DNA of 64,000 bases from Streptomyces taklimakanensis. Its GTDB lineage: Bacteria; Actinomycetota; Actinomycetes; Streptomycetales; Streptomycetaceae. The stretch spans positions 372,001 through 436,000 of the forward strand of contig NZ_WIXO01000001.1 of assembly GCF_009709575.1 (NCBI RefSeq), given 5' to 3'. This document shows positions 41,216 to 51,139 of the stretch, in pieces. A model generated the notes under the pieces. That model searched no databases, was not told the origin of the DNA, and saw only the letters and a program-made list of their open reading frames with translations. Numbering within the stretch: the stretch's first letter is position 1; every line of letters starts with the position of its first letter. The position numbers and the translations under genes are program-made.

Positions 41216-41806
41216 TCACCCGGTCGCGGGCCGGGCACGCACGTGCATCCGTTCGCCCTGCGGCCCGAAGATGCTGATGAACTCCACGGGCTCCGTACCG
41301 GCGTTGCCGAACCCGTGAGGGGTGCGGGTGTCGAACTCCGCGGCCTCCCCGGCCCGGAGGACGAGGTCGTGTTCGCCCAGGGCCAGGCGCAACCGGCCCG
41401 ACAGGACGTAGAGCCACTCGTACCCCTCGTGGGTCTGCTGCTCCGGGCGGTCCTCTCCCCCGTACCCGGCGGGCATGACCTGTTTGTAGGCGTGCAGACC
41501 GCCCAGGTTGCGGGTGAGCGGCACGAAGGTCTGTCCGTATCGGGTGAAGGGGCGGGGGCGGATCCTGGGGTCGCCCGTCGGAGGCGCTCCGACCAGCTCG
41601 TCCAGAGGGACGTCGTAGGCCCTGGCCAGGGGGAGCAACAGTTCCAGGGTGGGTCTGCGCCGTCCGGACTCCAGGCGCGAGAGGGTGCTGACCGAGATCC
41701 CCGTGGTCTCGCTCAGTCGGGTCAGCGTGGTGCCCCGCGCCCGGCGCAGTGCGCGCAGTCTCGGCCCCACCTCGGTCAGCACGCTCGTGACCTCGTCTCC
41801 CGCCAT
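41216..41806 (-). CDS. XRE-family regulator with C-terminal cupin domain
   Basis: A 196-residue repressor. The helix-turn-helix is LRRARGTTLTRLSETTGISVSTLSRLESGRRRPTLELLLPLARAYDVPLDEL (about 15-65) and the cupin runs from ETHEGY-like HEGYEWLYVLSGRLRLALGEHDLVLRAGEAAEFDTRTPHGF. The ATG at 41804-41806 is chosen; a GTG two codons earlier is possible. Family members commonly repress a divergent gene and themselves. The three half-sites at 41830-41859 lie just upstream. Confidence 0.9.
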   Translation of the reverse strand: MAGDEVTSVLTEVGPRLRALRRARGTTLTRLSETTGISVSTLSRLESGRRRPTLELLLPLARAYDVPLDELVGAPPTGDPRIRPRPFTRYGQTFVPLTRNLGGLHAYKQVMPAGYGGEDRPEQQTHEGYEWLYVLSGRLRLALGEHDLVLRAGEAAEFDTRTPHGFGNAGTEPVEFISIFGPQGERMHVRARPATG

Positions 41807-41829
41807 GTCCACCGTTCCCTCACCCTCTT

Positions 41830-41859
41830 TTGCCGTTCCGGCAAGGAATTTTGCCGGAA
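41830..41859. promoter_or_regulatory. three-half-site operator for the XRE-cupin regulator
   Basis: TTGCCG-TTC-CGGCAA (41830-41844) overlaps TTCCGGCAA-GGAATT-TTGCCGGAA (41836-41844 and 41851-41859). Both inverted repeats are perfect and share the middle half-site. It is 24 bases from the regulator start and 48 from the flavoprotein start. Confidence 0.7.
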
Positions 41860-41906
41860 GCTCGGATGCGGGGCGACCCTGTGCCGTGAACGAAGGGATG
41901 CGCGAC

Positions 41907-42923
41907 ATGACACACCACAACCGTCACCTCGTTTCCTCCGATCCCCCCTCCGCGTACGGCGGACGCCGCCACGACGTGGTGGTCGTCGGCGGCGGCGCCG
42001 CCGGACTGAGCGGTGCGCTGGTCCTGGCACGGGCACGGCGTTCGGTACTGGTCGTCGACTCCGGGCAGCCGCGCAACGCCCCCGCGGACGGTGTCCACGG
42101 CTATCTGGGACACGAGGGTGTCCCTCCCTCCGAACTCCTGGCCCGGGGCCGCGCGGAGGTGGCCGAGTACGGCGGCGAGGTCGTCCCCGGCACCGTCGTG
42201 GCCGCCGAACGGGCCGGGGACGGGTGGTTCCGACTCGTCCTCGACGACGGAACCGCCCTCCTGGCGGGCCGTTTGCTGATCACCACCGGACTGGTGGACG
42301 AGTTGCCCGACGTACCCGGTCTCGCCCGACGGTGGGGACACGACGTGCTGCACTGCCCGTACTGCCACGGCTGGGAGGTGCGCGACCGGCCCGTCGGCGT
42401 CCTGGCCACCGGACCGCTCGCCGTGCACCAGGCCCTGCTCTGGCGTCAGTGGACCGACGACGTGGTCCTGTTCCGGCACACCGGGCCCGAATTCGACCGG
42501 GCGGAGCACGAGCGGCTCGCCGCGCGCGGGATCGCGGTCGTCGACGGGGAAGTGGCCGCGCTGGAGGTGACCGGTGACCGCCTCACCGGGGTGCGACTGG
42601 CCGGCGGCCGGACCGTTCCCCGACGGGTGCTGGTGGTCGCCCCACGGCTGACCGCCCGCGGCGGCCTCCTGGCCGGGCTCGGCGTGGAGACCGTCGAGCA
42701 GGAGTCCGGCGGCCACGGCATCGGCCGCCACGTCCCCGCCGATGCCACCGGCGCGACCTCCGTGCCGGGGGTGTGGGTGGCGGGCAACGTCACCGTCCTG
42801 ACCGAACAGGTCGTCGGCGCCGCGGCGGCGGGCGCGCGGGCCGCGGCGGCGATCAACGCCGATCTGATCACCGAGGAGACCGACCGGGCCGTCGCCGCCC
42901 GTGCGAAGGAGGCACTGCGATGA
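41907..42923 (+). CDS. thioredoxin-reductase-like FAD/NAD(P) oxidoreductase
   Basis: A 338-residue flavoprotein. The FAD loop is VVVGGGAAGLSGALVLARA, the redox pair lies in HCPYCHGWEVRD, and GVWVAGNVT is the second FAD motif. It resembles the short thioredoxin-reductase-like group found with MerR/XRE regulators rather than housekeeping TrxB. I use the ATG at 41907, nine bases after GAAGGG; in-frame GTG 41886 and ATG 41898 are alternatives. It overlaps the next gene by ATGA. Confidence 0.88.
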   Translation: MTHHNRHLVSSDPPSAYGGRRHDVVVVGGGAAGLSGALVLARARRSVLVVDSGQPRNAPADGVHGYLGHEGVPPSELLARGRAEVAEYGGEVVPGTVVAAERAGDGWFRLVLDDGTALLAGRLLITTGLVDELPDVPGLARRWGHDVLHCPYCHGWEVRDRPVGVLATGPLAVHQALLWRQWTDDVVLFRHTGPEFDRAEHERLAARGIAVVDGEVAALEVTGDRLTGVRLAGGRTVPRRVLVVAPRLTARGGLLAGLGVETVEQESGGHGIGRHVPADATGATSVPGVWVAGNVTVLTEQVVGAAAAGARAAAAINADLITEETDRAVAARAKEALR

Positions 42924-43567
42924 GCGGGAACACGAACGGCACCCCGGCCGGGGAGTACTGGGAGGACTTCTACGGCGCGCGCGACCACGTCTGGAGCGGC
43001 AGGCCCAATGTCGCCCTGGTGCGCGAGACCGACGGACTGCCCCCGGGAACCGCGCTGGACCTGGGGTGCGGCGAAGGGGCCGACGCGATCTGGCTGGCAC
43101 GACGGGGCTGGCGGGTCACCGCCGTCGACGTCTCCGGGACCGCCCTGGAACGCGGGGCCGAGCACGCGCGCCGGGCGGGCGTCGCCGACCGGATCGACTG
43201 GCGGCGACACGATCTGGCCGAGTCCTTCCCCACCGGTTCCTTCGATCTGGTCTCCACCCATTTCCTGCACTCCCCCGGCGACGTCGAGCTGCCCAGGGAG
43301 CGGATCCTGCGCGACGCGGCGGCGGCCGTCTCACCGGGCGGGGTGTTGCTGGTCGTCGGCCACTTCGGCCCTCCTCCCTGGGAGACCGACCACGACCACG
43401 ACGTGCGCCTGCCCTCGCCCGAGGAGGTCCTGGAGACGCTCGGGCGGCCGGGCCGCGAGTGGGAGCTGCTGGTGTGCGGCGAGCACCGACGCACCGTGAC
43501 CGGGCCCGACGGGCAGCCGGCCGAACTCACGGACGGCATCGTCGAGCTCCGGCGCCCGGCCGGCTGA
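42920..43567 (+). CDS. class I SAM-dependent methyltransferase
   Basis: A 215-residue methyltransferase. EYWEDFYGARDHVWSGRPN is typical of thiopurine/tellurite-type (TehB-like) enzymes, and ALDLGCGEGADAIWLARRGWRVTAVDVS is the SAM site. It is translationally coupled to the flavoprotein (ATGA at 42920-42923) and under the same XRE-cupin operator. A role in detoxifying a small molecule or metalloid fits, but is inferred. Confidence 0.88.
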   Translation: MSGNTNGTPAGEYWEDFYGARDHVWSGRPNVALVRETDGLPPGTALDLGCGEGADAIWLARRGWRVTAVDVSGTALERGAEHARRAGVADRIDWRRHDLAESFPTGSFDLVSTHFLHSPGDVELPRERILRDAAAAVSPGGVLLVVGHFGPPPWETDHDHDVRLPSPEEVLETLGRPGREWELLVCGEHRRTVTGPDGQPAELTDGIVELRRPAG

Positions 43568-43569
43568 GT

Positions 43570-43623
43570 CCCCCGTCCGGAGGCGGTGCCGTACCGGCGG
43601 CGCGCGGGCCCGCCGGACGGGGG
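43570..43623. terminator. bidirectional terminator with long loop
   Basis: An 11-bp perfect stem (43570-43580 with 43613-43623) between the convergent methyltransferase and osmC-like genes; the 32-base loop is itself GC-rich. Confidence 0.55.
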
Positions 43624-43639
43624 CGTCGCGCCCGGGGCG

Positions 43640-44068
43640 TCAGACCAGCCGCGCGTCCAGGGTGATGTTCTCGACCCCCGCCAGGGCCTGGCTGACCGGG
43701 CAGTTGGCCTTGGCGTCCTGGGCGGTCGCCTGGAAGTCCTCCTCGGACAGCCCGGGAACGGTGGCGCGGACGGTCAGCTTGATGGCGGTGATCCCCTCGC
43801 CCGGCTGGAAGGTGACGTCCGCCTGGGTGTCGATCCTCTCGGCCGTGTGGCCCTTGCGCGCCAGGGCGCCCGAGAAGGCCATGGAGAAGCAGGAGGAGTG
43901 GGCCGCCGCGATCAGCTCCTCGGGGCTGGTCTTGCCACCGGGCTGCTCGGCGCGGGCCGGCCAGCTCACGTCGTAGGTGCCGATCCCGGAGGACTCCAGG
44001 GCGACGGTGCCCTTGCCCTCCATGAGGTTGCCCTCCCAGTTGGTCCTGGCGGTACGGGTGGTTGCCAT
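43640..44068 (-). CDS. OsmC family peroxiredoxin
   Basis: A 142-residue organic-hydroperoxide reductase. The two catalytic cysteines lie in AAHSSCFSMAFSG and KANCPVSQAL, and GKTSPEELIAAAH is conserved. The ATG at 44066-44068 has GGGAG. It has normal length for the OsmC branch, detoxifying lipid and organic peroxides in the cytoplasm. Confidence 0.93.
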   Translation of the reverse strand: MATTRTARTNWEGNLMEGKGTVALESSGIGTYDVSWPARAEQPGGKTSPEELIAAAHSSCFSMAFSGALARKGHTAERIDTQADVTFQPGEGITAIKLTVRATVPGLSEEDFQATAQDAKANCPVSQALAGVENITLDARLV

Positions 44069-44345
44069 GGCGATCACTCCCGATGGGTCGGTGTGTACGA
44101 ACCGGACGTGGATGACTGCGGTGATCAGTCTAGGCAGTGCGACGACGGGGTTCCGGCGGACCCGCCGCCGTGCGACGGGGACGCGGGGGCCGGAACGCCC
44201 GCGAGGGGAGCCGTGTGGCCGGCGGTTCACCGCGCCGCTGCCGCCCGTTCCCGTGGGCACCCGGCCGGGCGTCTCCCGCGCCCCCGCGGCGGCTCCCTGG
44301 GCACGGGGCGGGAACCGGGGGACAAAGCGCGCGGGCGCCCACCGG

Positions 44346-44819
44346 TCAGAGTTCCGAGCAGATCCGCCGCGCCTCGTCCAGGTCCTTCATCACGTCCGCG
44401 TCGAAGTCGAAGACCCTGAGGTGCCGGGCCTGCGCCCGTCGGAGCGCCGTGGCGAGCGGCTCGTACTCCTCGTCGCCCGCGGCGGCCGCCGCCGCGAGGG
44501 ACACGGCCCCGCCCCAACGGTTCATCGCCTTCTCACCGGCCGGTCCCTCGGTCCCGTAGTCGGACTCCTCGAAGCGGTCGAGGGCACCACAGGCCGCCCG
44601 CGCGTCGGCCGACGGGTCGGCCGCGCCCGTCCGCTCCGCGCCGCCGACCTCGTCGGTGAGGGCCCAGGCGGTGCCGACGCCGCCCCCACCGACCAACAGC
44701 CCGACGACCACGGCCAGGACGGCCGTTCTCGTGCGCCGACCGGACACCGGGGCGTAGGGCGGGGGAGCCGGCTCGCTCGGGGGGACGGGGGCGGAGAAGG
44801 ACGGTTGTTGACGCTGCAT
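44346..44819 (-). CDS. small membrane-anchored protein of unknown function
   Basis: A 157-residue protein with a Pro-rich N-terminus, one hydrophobic segment (TAVLAVVVGLLVGGGGVGTAWAL, about 32-54) and an outward Ala/Glu-rich helical domain containing ACGALDRFEESDYG. This layout is common among uncharacterised Streptomyces proteins. I do not recognise a family. It is divergent from the YndJ-like gene. Confidence 0.75.
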   Translation of the reverse strand: MQRQQPSFSAPVPPSEPAPPPYAPVSGRRTRTAVLAVVVGLLVGGGGVGTAWALTDEVGGAERTGAADPSADARAACGALDRFEESDYGTEGPAGEKAMNRWGGAVSLAAAAAAGDEEYEPLATALRRAQARHLRVFDFDADVMKDLDEARRICSEL

Positions 44820-44963
44820 GGAGTCGAAGGGTACTGCCGCACGACCGGCGGGCCGGCGGCGCCCCGTCACCGGACTCCCGGAGCGAGGGCCGCCCGGCGG
44901 CGTGCACGGCTCCGGGCGTAGGGTCGGTGACGGGCCGCAGGATCTCAGGGGGGAGCTTCCGTC

Positions 44964-45782
44964 GTGACCGTACTGGTGAACCTCGTCGTCATGTTGGGCA
45001 TGTTGGTCGTCGTCCCCGTCGGGCTGACCCTGATCGACGACTCCGTGCCGGTCCGGGCGCGCCTGTGGTGGCTGCTGGGCGCCGTGCCGGGGGCCGTGTC
45101 CCTGTGGTTGCCCCGCGGTGTGCCCGCCACCGTCCTGGCGGCCCTCTACGCCCTGGCCACGGTCGCGCTCGCGCTCCGGGCACCGCTGCGGGTGGCCCGT
45201 ACGCGGTCGTTCGCCCCGGCGGAGGTCGCCGTGTTGACCGCGCTGGTGACGCCGTCCGTCGCCGGGGTGGCTCTGGTGGCCGAGCGCCACGGGTACGAAC
45301 TGTTCGGCTTCGGTCTGGGGATCCTGGCCCTGACCGTGCCGCACTTCCACTTCGCCGGGTTCGCCGCGGCGCTGGTCGCCGGGCTCGTCTGCCGGGCCGC
45401 GGCGGGGCGGGCGAGCCGGCTGGCGGCGTGGAGCGTACCGGCCGGAACACTGCTCGTCCTGGCCGGATACTTCGTCGACGACTGGGTCGAACTCGCCGGA
45501 ACCGCCGTGCTGACCGTCGGCATGTGGCTCGTGGGGTACGTCACCTGGCGGGACCCCCGCGTCCGCGGTACGGACCGCACGACCCGAAGGCTGTTGACGG
45601 TGTCGGCGGCGGTACTGGTGGCGACCATGCTGCTGGCCCTGAGCTGGGCGGTGGGTGAGGCCACCGGCCTCCCGCACCCCTCCCTGACCTGGATGGCCGC
45701 CACCCACGGTCTCGGCAACGCCCTCGGCTTCGCCCTGTGTTCGCTGCTCGCCTGGCGGCGTCTGGCGCGCACCGCGCTCTGA
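44964..45782 (+). CDS. YndJ-like integral membrane protein
   Basis: A 272-residue protein with about eight membrane segments. ALTVPHFHFAGFAAALVAG and MAATHGLGNALGFALCSLLAWR contain the paired His motifs that I associate with the YndJ family. Function unknown. The GTG at 44964 follows GGGGGAG. A hairpin at 45917-45954 lies downstream. Confidence 0.8.
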   Translation: MTVLVNLVVMLGMLVVVPVGLTLIDDSVPVRARLWWLLGAVPGAVSLWLPRGVPATVLAALYALATVALALRAPLRVARTRSFAPAEVAVLTALVTPSVAGVALVAERHGYELFGFGLGILALTVPHFHFAGFAAALVAGLVCRAAAGRASRLAAWSVPAGTLLVLAGYFVDDWVELAGTAVLTVGMWLVGYVTWRDPRVRGTDRTTRRLLTVSAAVLVATMLLALSWAVGEATGLPHPSLTWMAATHGLGNALGFALCSLLAWRRLARTAL

Positions 45783-46208
45783 GGCCCGGCGGGGCCACCC
45801 CGGCGGCGGAGCCCTCCTCGGCGGCCCCGCCCGGTCCGCTCCGGCGGACGAACGCAGCTCGGTCCGTGCCGAGTCGGTCCTCCCGGCGCGCGGTGCCACG
45901 GCGCCCGTGACCGGCGCGGCGTACGACGAGGCGCGGGCTCCCCGTCGTACGCCGTGCCCCGCCTCCGTTTCGCCCCGCGCGCCTCGGGCACCCGCAGGTG
46001 GCCGTGCCACGCCTCTCCGCCGTTCGGCACGGGGCGGCGGGCCCGTCCCGCCGACCGTGCCCGTCCGCCGGCCGTGTGCGACGCGGCACGGCGCCGCGGC
46101 TTCACCCACTCTCGGAGTCCGAACTGAGAGTATTGCCGTAAATGTCGGGTGTGTAGTTGTATCCGCATGCGCGCCAGGGTGCCCACCCTGCGCCGGGAAG
46201 GAGCCGCG
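45783..46208. other. gene-free region before the carotenoid operon
   Basis: No gene in 426 bases. It holds a 12-bp perfect stem (45917-45928 with 45943-45954), probably the YndJ-like gene terminator, and an AT-richer end (46108-46165) with the inverted repeat ACTCTC...GAGAGT (46108-46113 and 46126-46131). TTGCCG at 46133-46138 and TTGTAT at 46157-46162 (18-base spacing) are a possible crtE promoter; GAAC at 46121 could instead be an ECF-type -35. Confidence 0.5.
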
Positions 46209-47519
46209 ATGCGGCAACAGGCCGCCGAACCGGCAGTCGTCCCCGCCACGCCCGCACCCGCACATCCGGCACCGGCCCCCCGGACGCGGGCCGGGGACGG
46301 TGCTCCCCGACCGCCCCACCCCGCGGAAGGCCCCCGCGGCGCCTCTCCCCCCGACCCCGTCGCCGATCCCGACCGTGACGTCGCGTCCGCCGTGGAGGCC
46401 GTGCTCGACGACTACCTGACGCGGCGGCGCGAGGACGCGGCGCGGACCAGCGACCGCTTCGCCGCCGACATCGCGGACTGTCTGATCGATCTGGTGCGGC
46501 GCGGCGGCAAACGGCTGCGCCCGGCCTTCCTGTGGTGGGGCTGGCGGACGGCCGGCGGGCGGCCCGGGGACGGCGAGGCGGAGGCCGTGCTGCACGCGGC
46601 CGCGGCACTGGAGTTGGTCCAGGCGTGTGCCCTCGTGCACGACGACCTCATGGACGACTCCCCGTCGCGACGCGGTGCGCCGGCCGCCCACGTGGCCCTC
46701 GCCGACCTCCACCGGGCCGGGGGGCTGAGGGGCGACCCCGCCGTCTTCGGTGCCTCCGCCGCCCTTCTGACGGGTGATCTGGCGCTGGTGTGGGCCGAGG
46801 ACCTGTGGGACGAGGCGTCCCCGTCCCCGGAGGCCCGCCGCCGGACCCGCCCGGTGTGGCGGGCGATGCGCACCGAGATGGTGGCGGGCCAGTACCTGGA
46901 CCTGCACGGCCAGGCGTCCGGCGCTCCCTCCCCCTCGTCCTCCCTGCGTGTCGCGCACCTCAAGAGCGGGTTGTACACCGTGGAACGCCCACTGCACCTG
47001 GGCGCGGCGCTGGCGGACGCCGGCCCGCGGGTCACCGCCGCACTGCGGCGGGCGGGACGGAGCGCCGGGACGGCGTTCCAGCTGCGCGACGACCTGCTGG
47101 ACGTCTTCGGGGATCCGGCCCGCACCGGCAAGCCGGCGGGCGAGGACGTCCGCCGGGGCAAGTCCACGTACCTGATGGCCGTCGGCCTGCGCCTGGCACG
47201 GGGCCGGGGACGTGAGCGGCGGGCGGCCCGGGAGTTGCTCGACCGCGCGCTCGGCGATCCGGTGCTGGGCCACGGGGAGGTGGAGCGGGTACGCGCCGTC
47301 CTGACCGAGCTGGGCGCCCGCGCCGCCGTGGAGCGACACATCGCCGAGCTGGCGCAGGATGCGCTGGCCGCCCTGGAGGAGTTGGGACAGCCGGCGGGTC
47401 CGAACCTCCCGGCGGGGTCAGAGGACGCCCCCGTCCGGCGACTGGCGTCCCTGGTCCGCGCCGTCCTGGGGGACACGCCCGACGCCCTTGCCGCTCCCGT
47501 CACCGCACCCGTCCGTTGA
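46209..47519 (+). CDS. crtE: geranylgeranyl diphosphate synthase, carotenoid operon
   Basis: A 436-residue polyprenyl synthetase. GGKRLRPAFLWWG, the first aspartate-rich motif VHDDLMDDSPSRRG and the second LRDDLLDVFGD are intact, as is the KSTYLMAVGL lysine region. The first 65 residues are a Pro/Ala-rich extension. The ATG follows AAGGAG. It makes GGPP for CrtB and is the first gene of the crt operon. Confidence 0.93.
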   Translation: MRQQAAEPAVVPATPAPAHPAPAPRTRAGDGAPRPPHPAEGPRGASPPDPVADPDRDVASAVEAVLDDYLTRRREDAARTSDRFAADIADCLIDLVRRGGKRLRPAFLWWGWRTAGGRPGDGEAEAVLHAAAALELVQACALVHDDLMDDSPSRRGAPAAHVALADLHRAGGLRGDPAVFGASAALLTGDLALVWAEDLWDEASPSPEARRRTRPVWRAMRTEMVAGQYLDLHGQASGAPSPSSSLRVAHLKSGLYTVERPLHLGAALADAGPRVTAALRRAGRSAGTAFQLRDDLLDVFGDPARTGKPAGEDVRRGKSTYLMAVGLRLARGRGRERRAARELLDRALGDPVLGHGEVERVRAVLTELGARAAVERHIAELAQDALAALEELGQPAGPNLPAGSEDAPVRRLASLVRAVLGDTPDALAAPVTAPVR

Positions 47520-47538
47520 GCGACCGAAGGGATCCCGG

Positions 47539-49107
47539 ATGAAACGGCTGCGCGAACCGAGCGACCACGTCGTCGTGGTCGGAGCGGGCCTGGCGGGGCT
47601 GTCCGCCGCGCTGCACCTGCTGGGTGCCGGGCGCTCGGTCACCGTGGTGGAACGGGAGACCGAACCGGGTGGCCGGGCCGGCCGCACGGAGCTGTCGGGG
47701 TACCGGGTCGACACCGGCCCCACCGTGCTGACCATGCCCGACCTGATCGACGAGGCCATGTCCGCGGTGGGCGCCAAGCTCTCCGACCGGGTCGAGCTGA
47801 TCGGTCTCGTCCCGGCCTACCGGGCCCGCTTCGCCGACGGCAGCTCCCTCGACGTGTTCACCGATCCGGAGGCCATGGAAGCCGAGATCAACCGGGTCGT
47901 CGGCCCCGCGGACGCCGCCGGGTACCGGCGGCTGCGCCACTGGCTGGAACGCCTGTACCGGGTGCAGATGCGCTCGTTCATCGACGCCAACTTCGACTCC
48001 CCGCTCGGGCTGCTCGGCGCCGACCTGGCCCGGCTCGCCGCGCTGGGCGGGTTCGGCACCTGGCACGGGCGCGTCGCGCGCTTCGTCGAGGACGAGCGGC
48101 TGCGCCGCGTCTTCTCCTTCCAGGCCCTGTACGCCGGGGTGCCGCCCACCAGGGCCCTGGCCGCGTACGCCGTCATCGCCTACATGGACACCGTCGCCGG
48201 CGTCTGGTTCCCGCGCGGCGGCATGCACGCCGTGCCCCGCGCCATGGCGGACGCGGCCGAGGCCGCCGGGGCGCGCTTCGTGTACGGAGCCGAGGTGACG
48301 GAGCTGGAGCGCTCCCCGGGTGGGCGCGCGGCGGCCGTCCGCACGTCGGACGGGCGGCGCGTCCCGTGCGACGCGGTGGTGCTCACCTGTGACCTGCCCG
48401 TCGTCCACCGGCTGCTGGGCGGTGCCCCACGCCGTCCGGTGCCGCTGCGGTACGCGCCCTCCGCCGTGGTGCTGCACGCCGGTGGCGACCGCACCTGGCC
48501 GGACGAGCTCGCCCACCACACCCTGTCGTTCGGAGCCTCCTGGGAGGACACGTTCCGCCGGCTCACCCGGACCGGCGAGCCGATGGACGACCCGTCGCTG
48601 CTCGTCACCAGACCCACCGCGACCGACCCCTCGCTCGCGCCGCCGGGCAGGCACCTGCACTACGTGCTCGCGCCCTGCCCGAACCTGGTCACCGGCCCCC
48701 GCGACTGGGACCGGATCGGTCCGAGCCACCGCGACGGACTGGTCGCCGAACTGGAGCGTCGGGGACTGACGGGGTTCGGCGACTCGATCGAGGCCGAGCG
48801 GTTGGTCACACCGGCCGACTGGGCCCGCCGGGGACACGCGGCGGGCACCCCGTTCTCCGCCGCGCACACCTTCGCCCAGACCGGCCCGTTCCGTCCCCGG
48901 AACCTGCCGCGCGGCTGGGACAACGTCGTCCTGGCCGGCTGCGGCACCACCCCCGGCGTCGGGGTGCCGACGGTGGTGGTCTCCGGCAAGCTCGCCGCCG
49001 CCCGCGTCACCGGCCCTCCCGGCCGCGCGCCCGCGGGGACGAGCGGCACGGCGACCGCGTCCCGGGCGACGGTCGCGCGGGACACCGCCGAGGGGGCCAC
49101 GGCGTGA
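47539..49107 (+). CDS. crtI: phytoene desaturase
   Basis: A 522-residue FAD-dependent desaturase. [21 protein letters not shown] is the dinucleotide site; [20 protein letters not shown] and the C-terminal [25 protein letters not shown] are CrtI landmarks. It converts phytoene to lycopene. The ATG at 47539 lies 19 bases after crtE; the gene overlaps crtB by GTGA. Confidence 0.95.
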   Translation: MKRLREPSDHVVVVGAGLAGLSAALHLLGAGRSVTVVERETEPGGRAGRTELSGYRVDTGPTVLTMPDLIDEAMSAVGAKLSDRVELIGLVPAYRARFADGSSLDVFTDPEAMEAEINRVVGPADAAGYRRLRHWLERLYRVQMRSFIDANFDSPLGLLGADLARLAALGGFGTWHGRVARFVEDERLRRVFSFQALYAGVPPTRALAAYAVIAYMDTVAGVWFPRGGMHAVPRAMADAAEAAGARFVYGAEVTELERSPGGRAAAVRTSDGRRVPCDAVVLTCDLPVVHRLLGGAPRRPVPLRYAPSAVVLHAGGDRTWPDELAHHTLSFGASWEDTFRRLTRTGEPMDDPSLLVTRPTATDPSLAPPGRHLHYVLAPCPNLVTGPRDWDRIGPSHRDGLVAELERRGLTGFGDSIEAERLVTPADWARRGHAAGTPFSAAHTFAQTGPFRPRNLPRGWDNVVLAGCGTTPGVGVPTVVVSGKLAAARVTGPPGRAPAGTSGTATASRATVARDTAEGATA

Positions 49108-50129
49108 CCGCCCGCGAGCTGGACGCGGCGGGCGTCCACGACCCGGCGCTGCGCGCCGCCTACAGCCGGTGCCGGCAGCTCAACGCCCGTCACGGCAGGA
49201 CGTACTTCCTCGCCACCCGGCTGCTGACCCCGCGCCAGCGCCCGTCCGTGCACGCCCTGTACGGCTTCGCGCGCTGGGCCGACGACATCGTCGACGACCT
49301 CGACGCCGGTCTCGCCGCGGAGCGGCGCGCGGCGGCCCTGGCGGAGTTGGGCGGGACGCTCTCCGAGGCGCTGCGCACCGGCCGCAGCGACCACCCCGTG
49401 ATCGCCGCCCTGGTCGACACCGCGGCGCGCCACGCCATCGACCCCCGGCACTTCGCCGACTTCATGCGTTCGATGGAGATGGATCTGCGCGTCACCGAGT
49501 ACGCCACCCACGAGGACCTGATGGACTACGTGCACGGCTCGGCGGCCGTGATCGGCCTCCAGGTACTGCCCGTGCTGGACACGGTGGTGCCGCGCGAGGA
49601 GGCCGCCCCGCACGCCGCGGCCCTGGGCGTCGCCTTCCAGCTCACCAACTTCCTGCGGGACGTGGGCGAGGACCTGGACCGGGGTCGGATCTACCTGCCG
49701 CTGGACCGGCTCGCCGCGCACGGCGTCGACCGGGAACTGCTGCTGTGGTGTCGCCGCACCGGACGCACCGACCCCCGGGTGCGGGCCGCGCTGCGGGAGC
49801 TGTGCGAGACCACCCGCGGCGTCTACCGGGAGGCGGAGCCCGGCATCGGCATGCTGCATCCCGTCTCCCGGCCCTGTGTGCGCACCGCGTTCGTCCTCTA
49901 CGGGGAGATCCTGGACCGGATCGAGGACGCCGACTACGCGGTGCTGCGCCGGCGCGCCGTGGTGTCCCGGCGCCGGAGGGCGGCCGTGGCGCTCGGCGGG
50001 TTGGCCGGCCTCGCCGTCTCCCGTGCCCGTGGTTCCCTCACCGGTGACCTGCCCGGCGCGCCCACCGGCGGCGGAGGGCCCCGGCGTGTCCGGGGCGCCC
50101 GTCCCCGCGGAGGAGGAGTCCCGTCGTGA
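49104..50129 (+). CDS. crtB: phytoene synthase
   Basis: A 341-residue squalene/phytoene synthase. The two Asp-rich motifs are [10 protein letters not shown] and [19 protein letters not shown] Gly/Arg-rich tail of about 40 residues follows the catalytic domain. The GTG start overlaps the crtI stop and the gene ends in a GTGA overlap with the Rieske gene, so all three are translationally linked. Confidence 0.95.
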   Translation: MTARELDAAGVHDPALRAAYSRCRQLNARHGRTYFLATRLLTPRQRPSVHALYGFARWADDIVDDLDAGLAAERRAAALAELGGTLSEALRTGRSDHPVIAALVDTAARHAIDPRHFADFMRSMEMDLRVTEYATHEDLMDYVHGSAAVIGLQVLPVLDTVVPREEAAPHAAALGVAFQLTNFLRDVGEDLDRGRIYLPLDRLAAHGVDRELLLWCRRTGRTDPRVRAALRELCETTRGVYREAEPGIGMLHPVSRPCVRTAFVLYGEILDRIEDADYAVLRRRAVVSRRRRAAVALGGLAGLAVSRARGSLTGDLPGAPTGGGGPRRVRGARPRGGGVPS

Positions 50130-51139
50130 AGCGTCCGACCGCCCGGCGCCGTTGGCGCAGTCCGCTGCGGTTGATCCCCGACCCCGGCCGGAGCCGTCGG
50201 GAGCCCACCTGGCGCGCGGCCCGGCCCCGTCTCGTCGCCGACGCGTTGAAGCGGGCCACGGCCCGGCCCTCGGGCAACTGGTACGTGGTGGCCGCCGGTC
50301 GGGAGATCCGTCCGGACCGTCCGTTCGGGCGGACGGTCGCCGGGGTGGAGGTCGTCGCGTGGCGGACGGGTTCGGGCCGGGTGGTGGCCGGGCCGGGCGC
50401 CTGCCCGCACCTGGGAGCGCCGCTGTGCGAGAGCGTGGTGGAGGCCGGACGGTTGATCTGCCACTGGCACGGCCTGGCCCTGACCGGGGACGGCATGCCC
50501 GGCTGGGAGACCTTTCCCGTGCACGACGACGGAGTGCTGGTCTGGGTGCGCCTGGACTCCGCCGGCGGCGAGGAGCCCACGGAACGCCCCTGTCTGCCGG
50601 AGCGCCCGGACGTGGCCGCCTCGGTGGACGCGGTGACGACCGTGGTGGGCGACTGCGAGCCGGAGGACGTGGTGGCCAACCGGTTGGACCCCTGGCACGG
50701 TGCCTGGTTCCACCCCTACGCCTTCACCCGTCTGACGGTCGTCGAGGAGCCCGACCCGGCCGTCAACGGGGACCGCTTCCTGGTGGACGTGGCCTACCGC
50801 GTCGGATCGTGGGCCGGGGTGCCGGTACGGGCGGAGTTCACCGCTCCGGAGCCGCGCACGGTGGTGATGCGCATCGTCGCCGGCGAGGGCGAGTCGTCCG
50901 TGGTGGAGACCCACGCCACGCCGCTCACCGCGCCCGGCGACCCCAACCCGCGCACCGCCGTGATCGAGGCCGTGCTGGCCACCTCCGGGCGTCCCGGCTT
51001 CGCCGTCGCCCGAGCCGCCGCGCCGCTGCTGCGCCCCCTGGTGCGGCGGGCCGCGGCCCGGCTGTGGCGCGACGACCTGGCCTACGCCGAGCGCCGCCGC
51101 CTGCTGCGGGAGCGGGGGCGCTTCCCCGGGGCGACGTGA
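50126..51139 (+). CDS. Rieske [2Fe-2S] protein of the carotenoid operon
   Basis: A 337-residue protein with an N-terminal Rieske domain; the cluster ligands are in CPHLGAPLC and CHWHG. The C-terminal part (about 150-300; [28 protein letters not shown]) resembles the substrate domain of ring-hydroxylating or DUF5914-type proteins. It starts with GTG overlapping the crtB stop. It occupies the place where crtV lies in some Streptomyces crt clusters and may oxygenate or otherwise tailor the carotenoid. Confidence 0.85.
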   Translation: MKRPTARRRWRSPLRLIPDPGRSRREPTWRAARPRLVADALKRATARPSGNWYVVAAGREIRPDRPFGRTVAGVEVVAWRTGSGRVVAGPGACPHLGAPLCESVVEAGRLICHWHGLALTGDGMPGWETFPVHDDGVLVWVRLDSAGGEEPTERPCLPERPDVAASVDAVTTVVGDCEPEDVVANRLDPWHGAWFHPYAFTRLTVVEEPDPAVNGDRFLVDVAYRVGSWAGVPVRAEFTAPEPRTVVMRIVAGEGESSVVETHATPLTAPGDPNPRTAVIEAVLATSGRPGFAVARAAAPLLRPLVRRAAARLWRDDLAYAERRRLLRERGRFPGAT

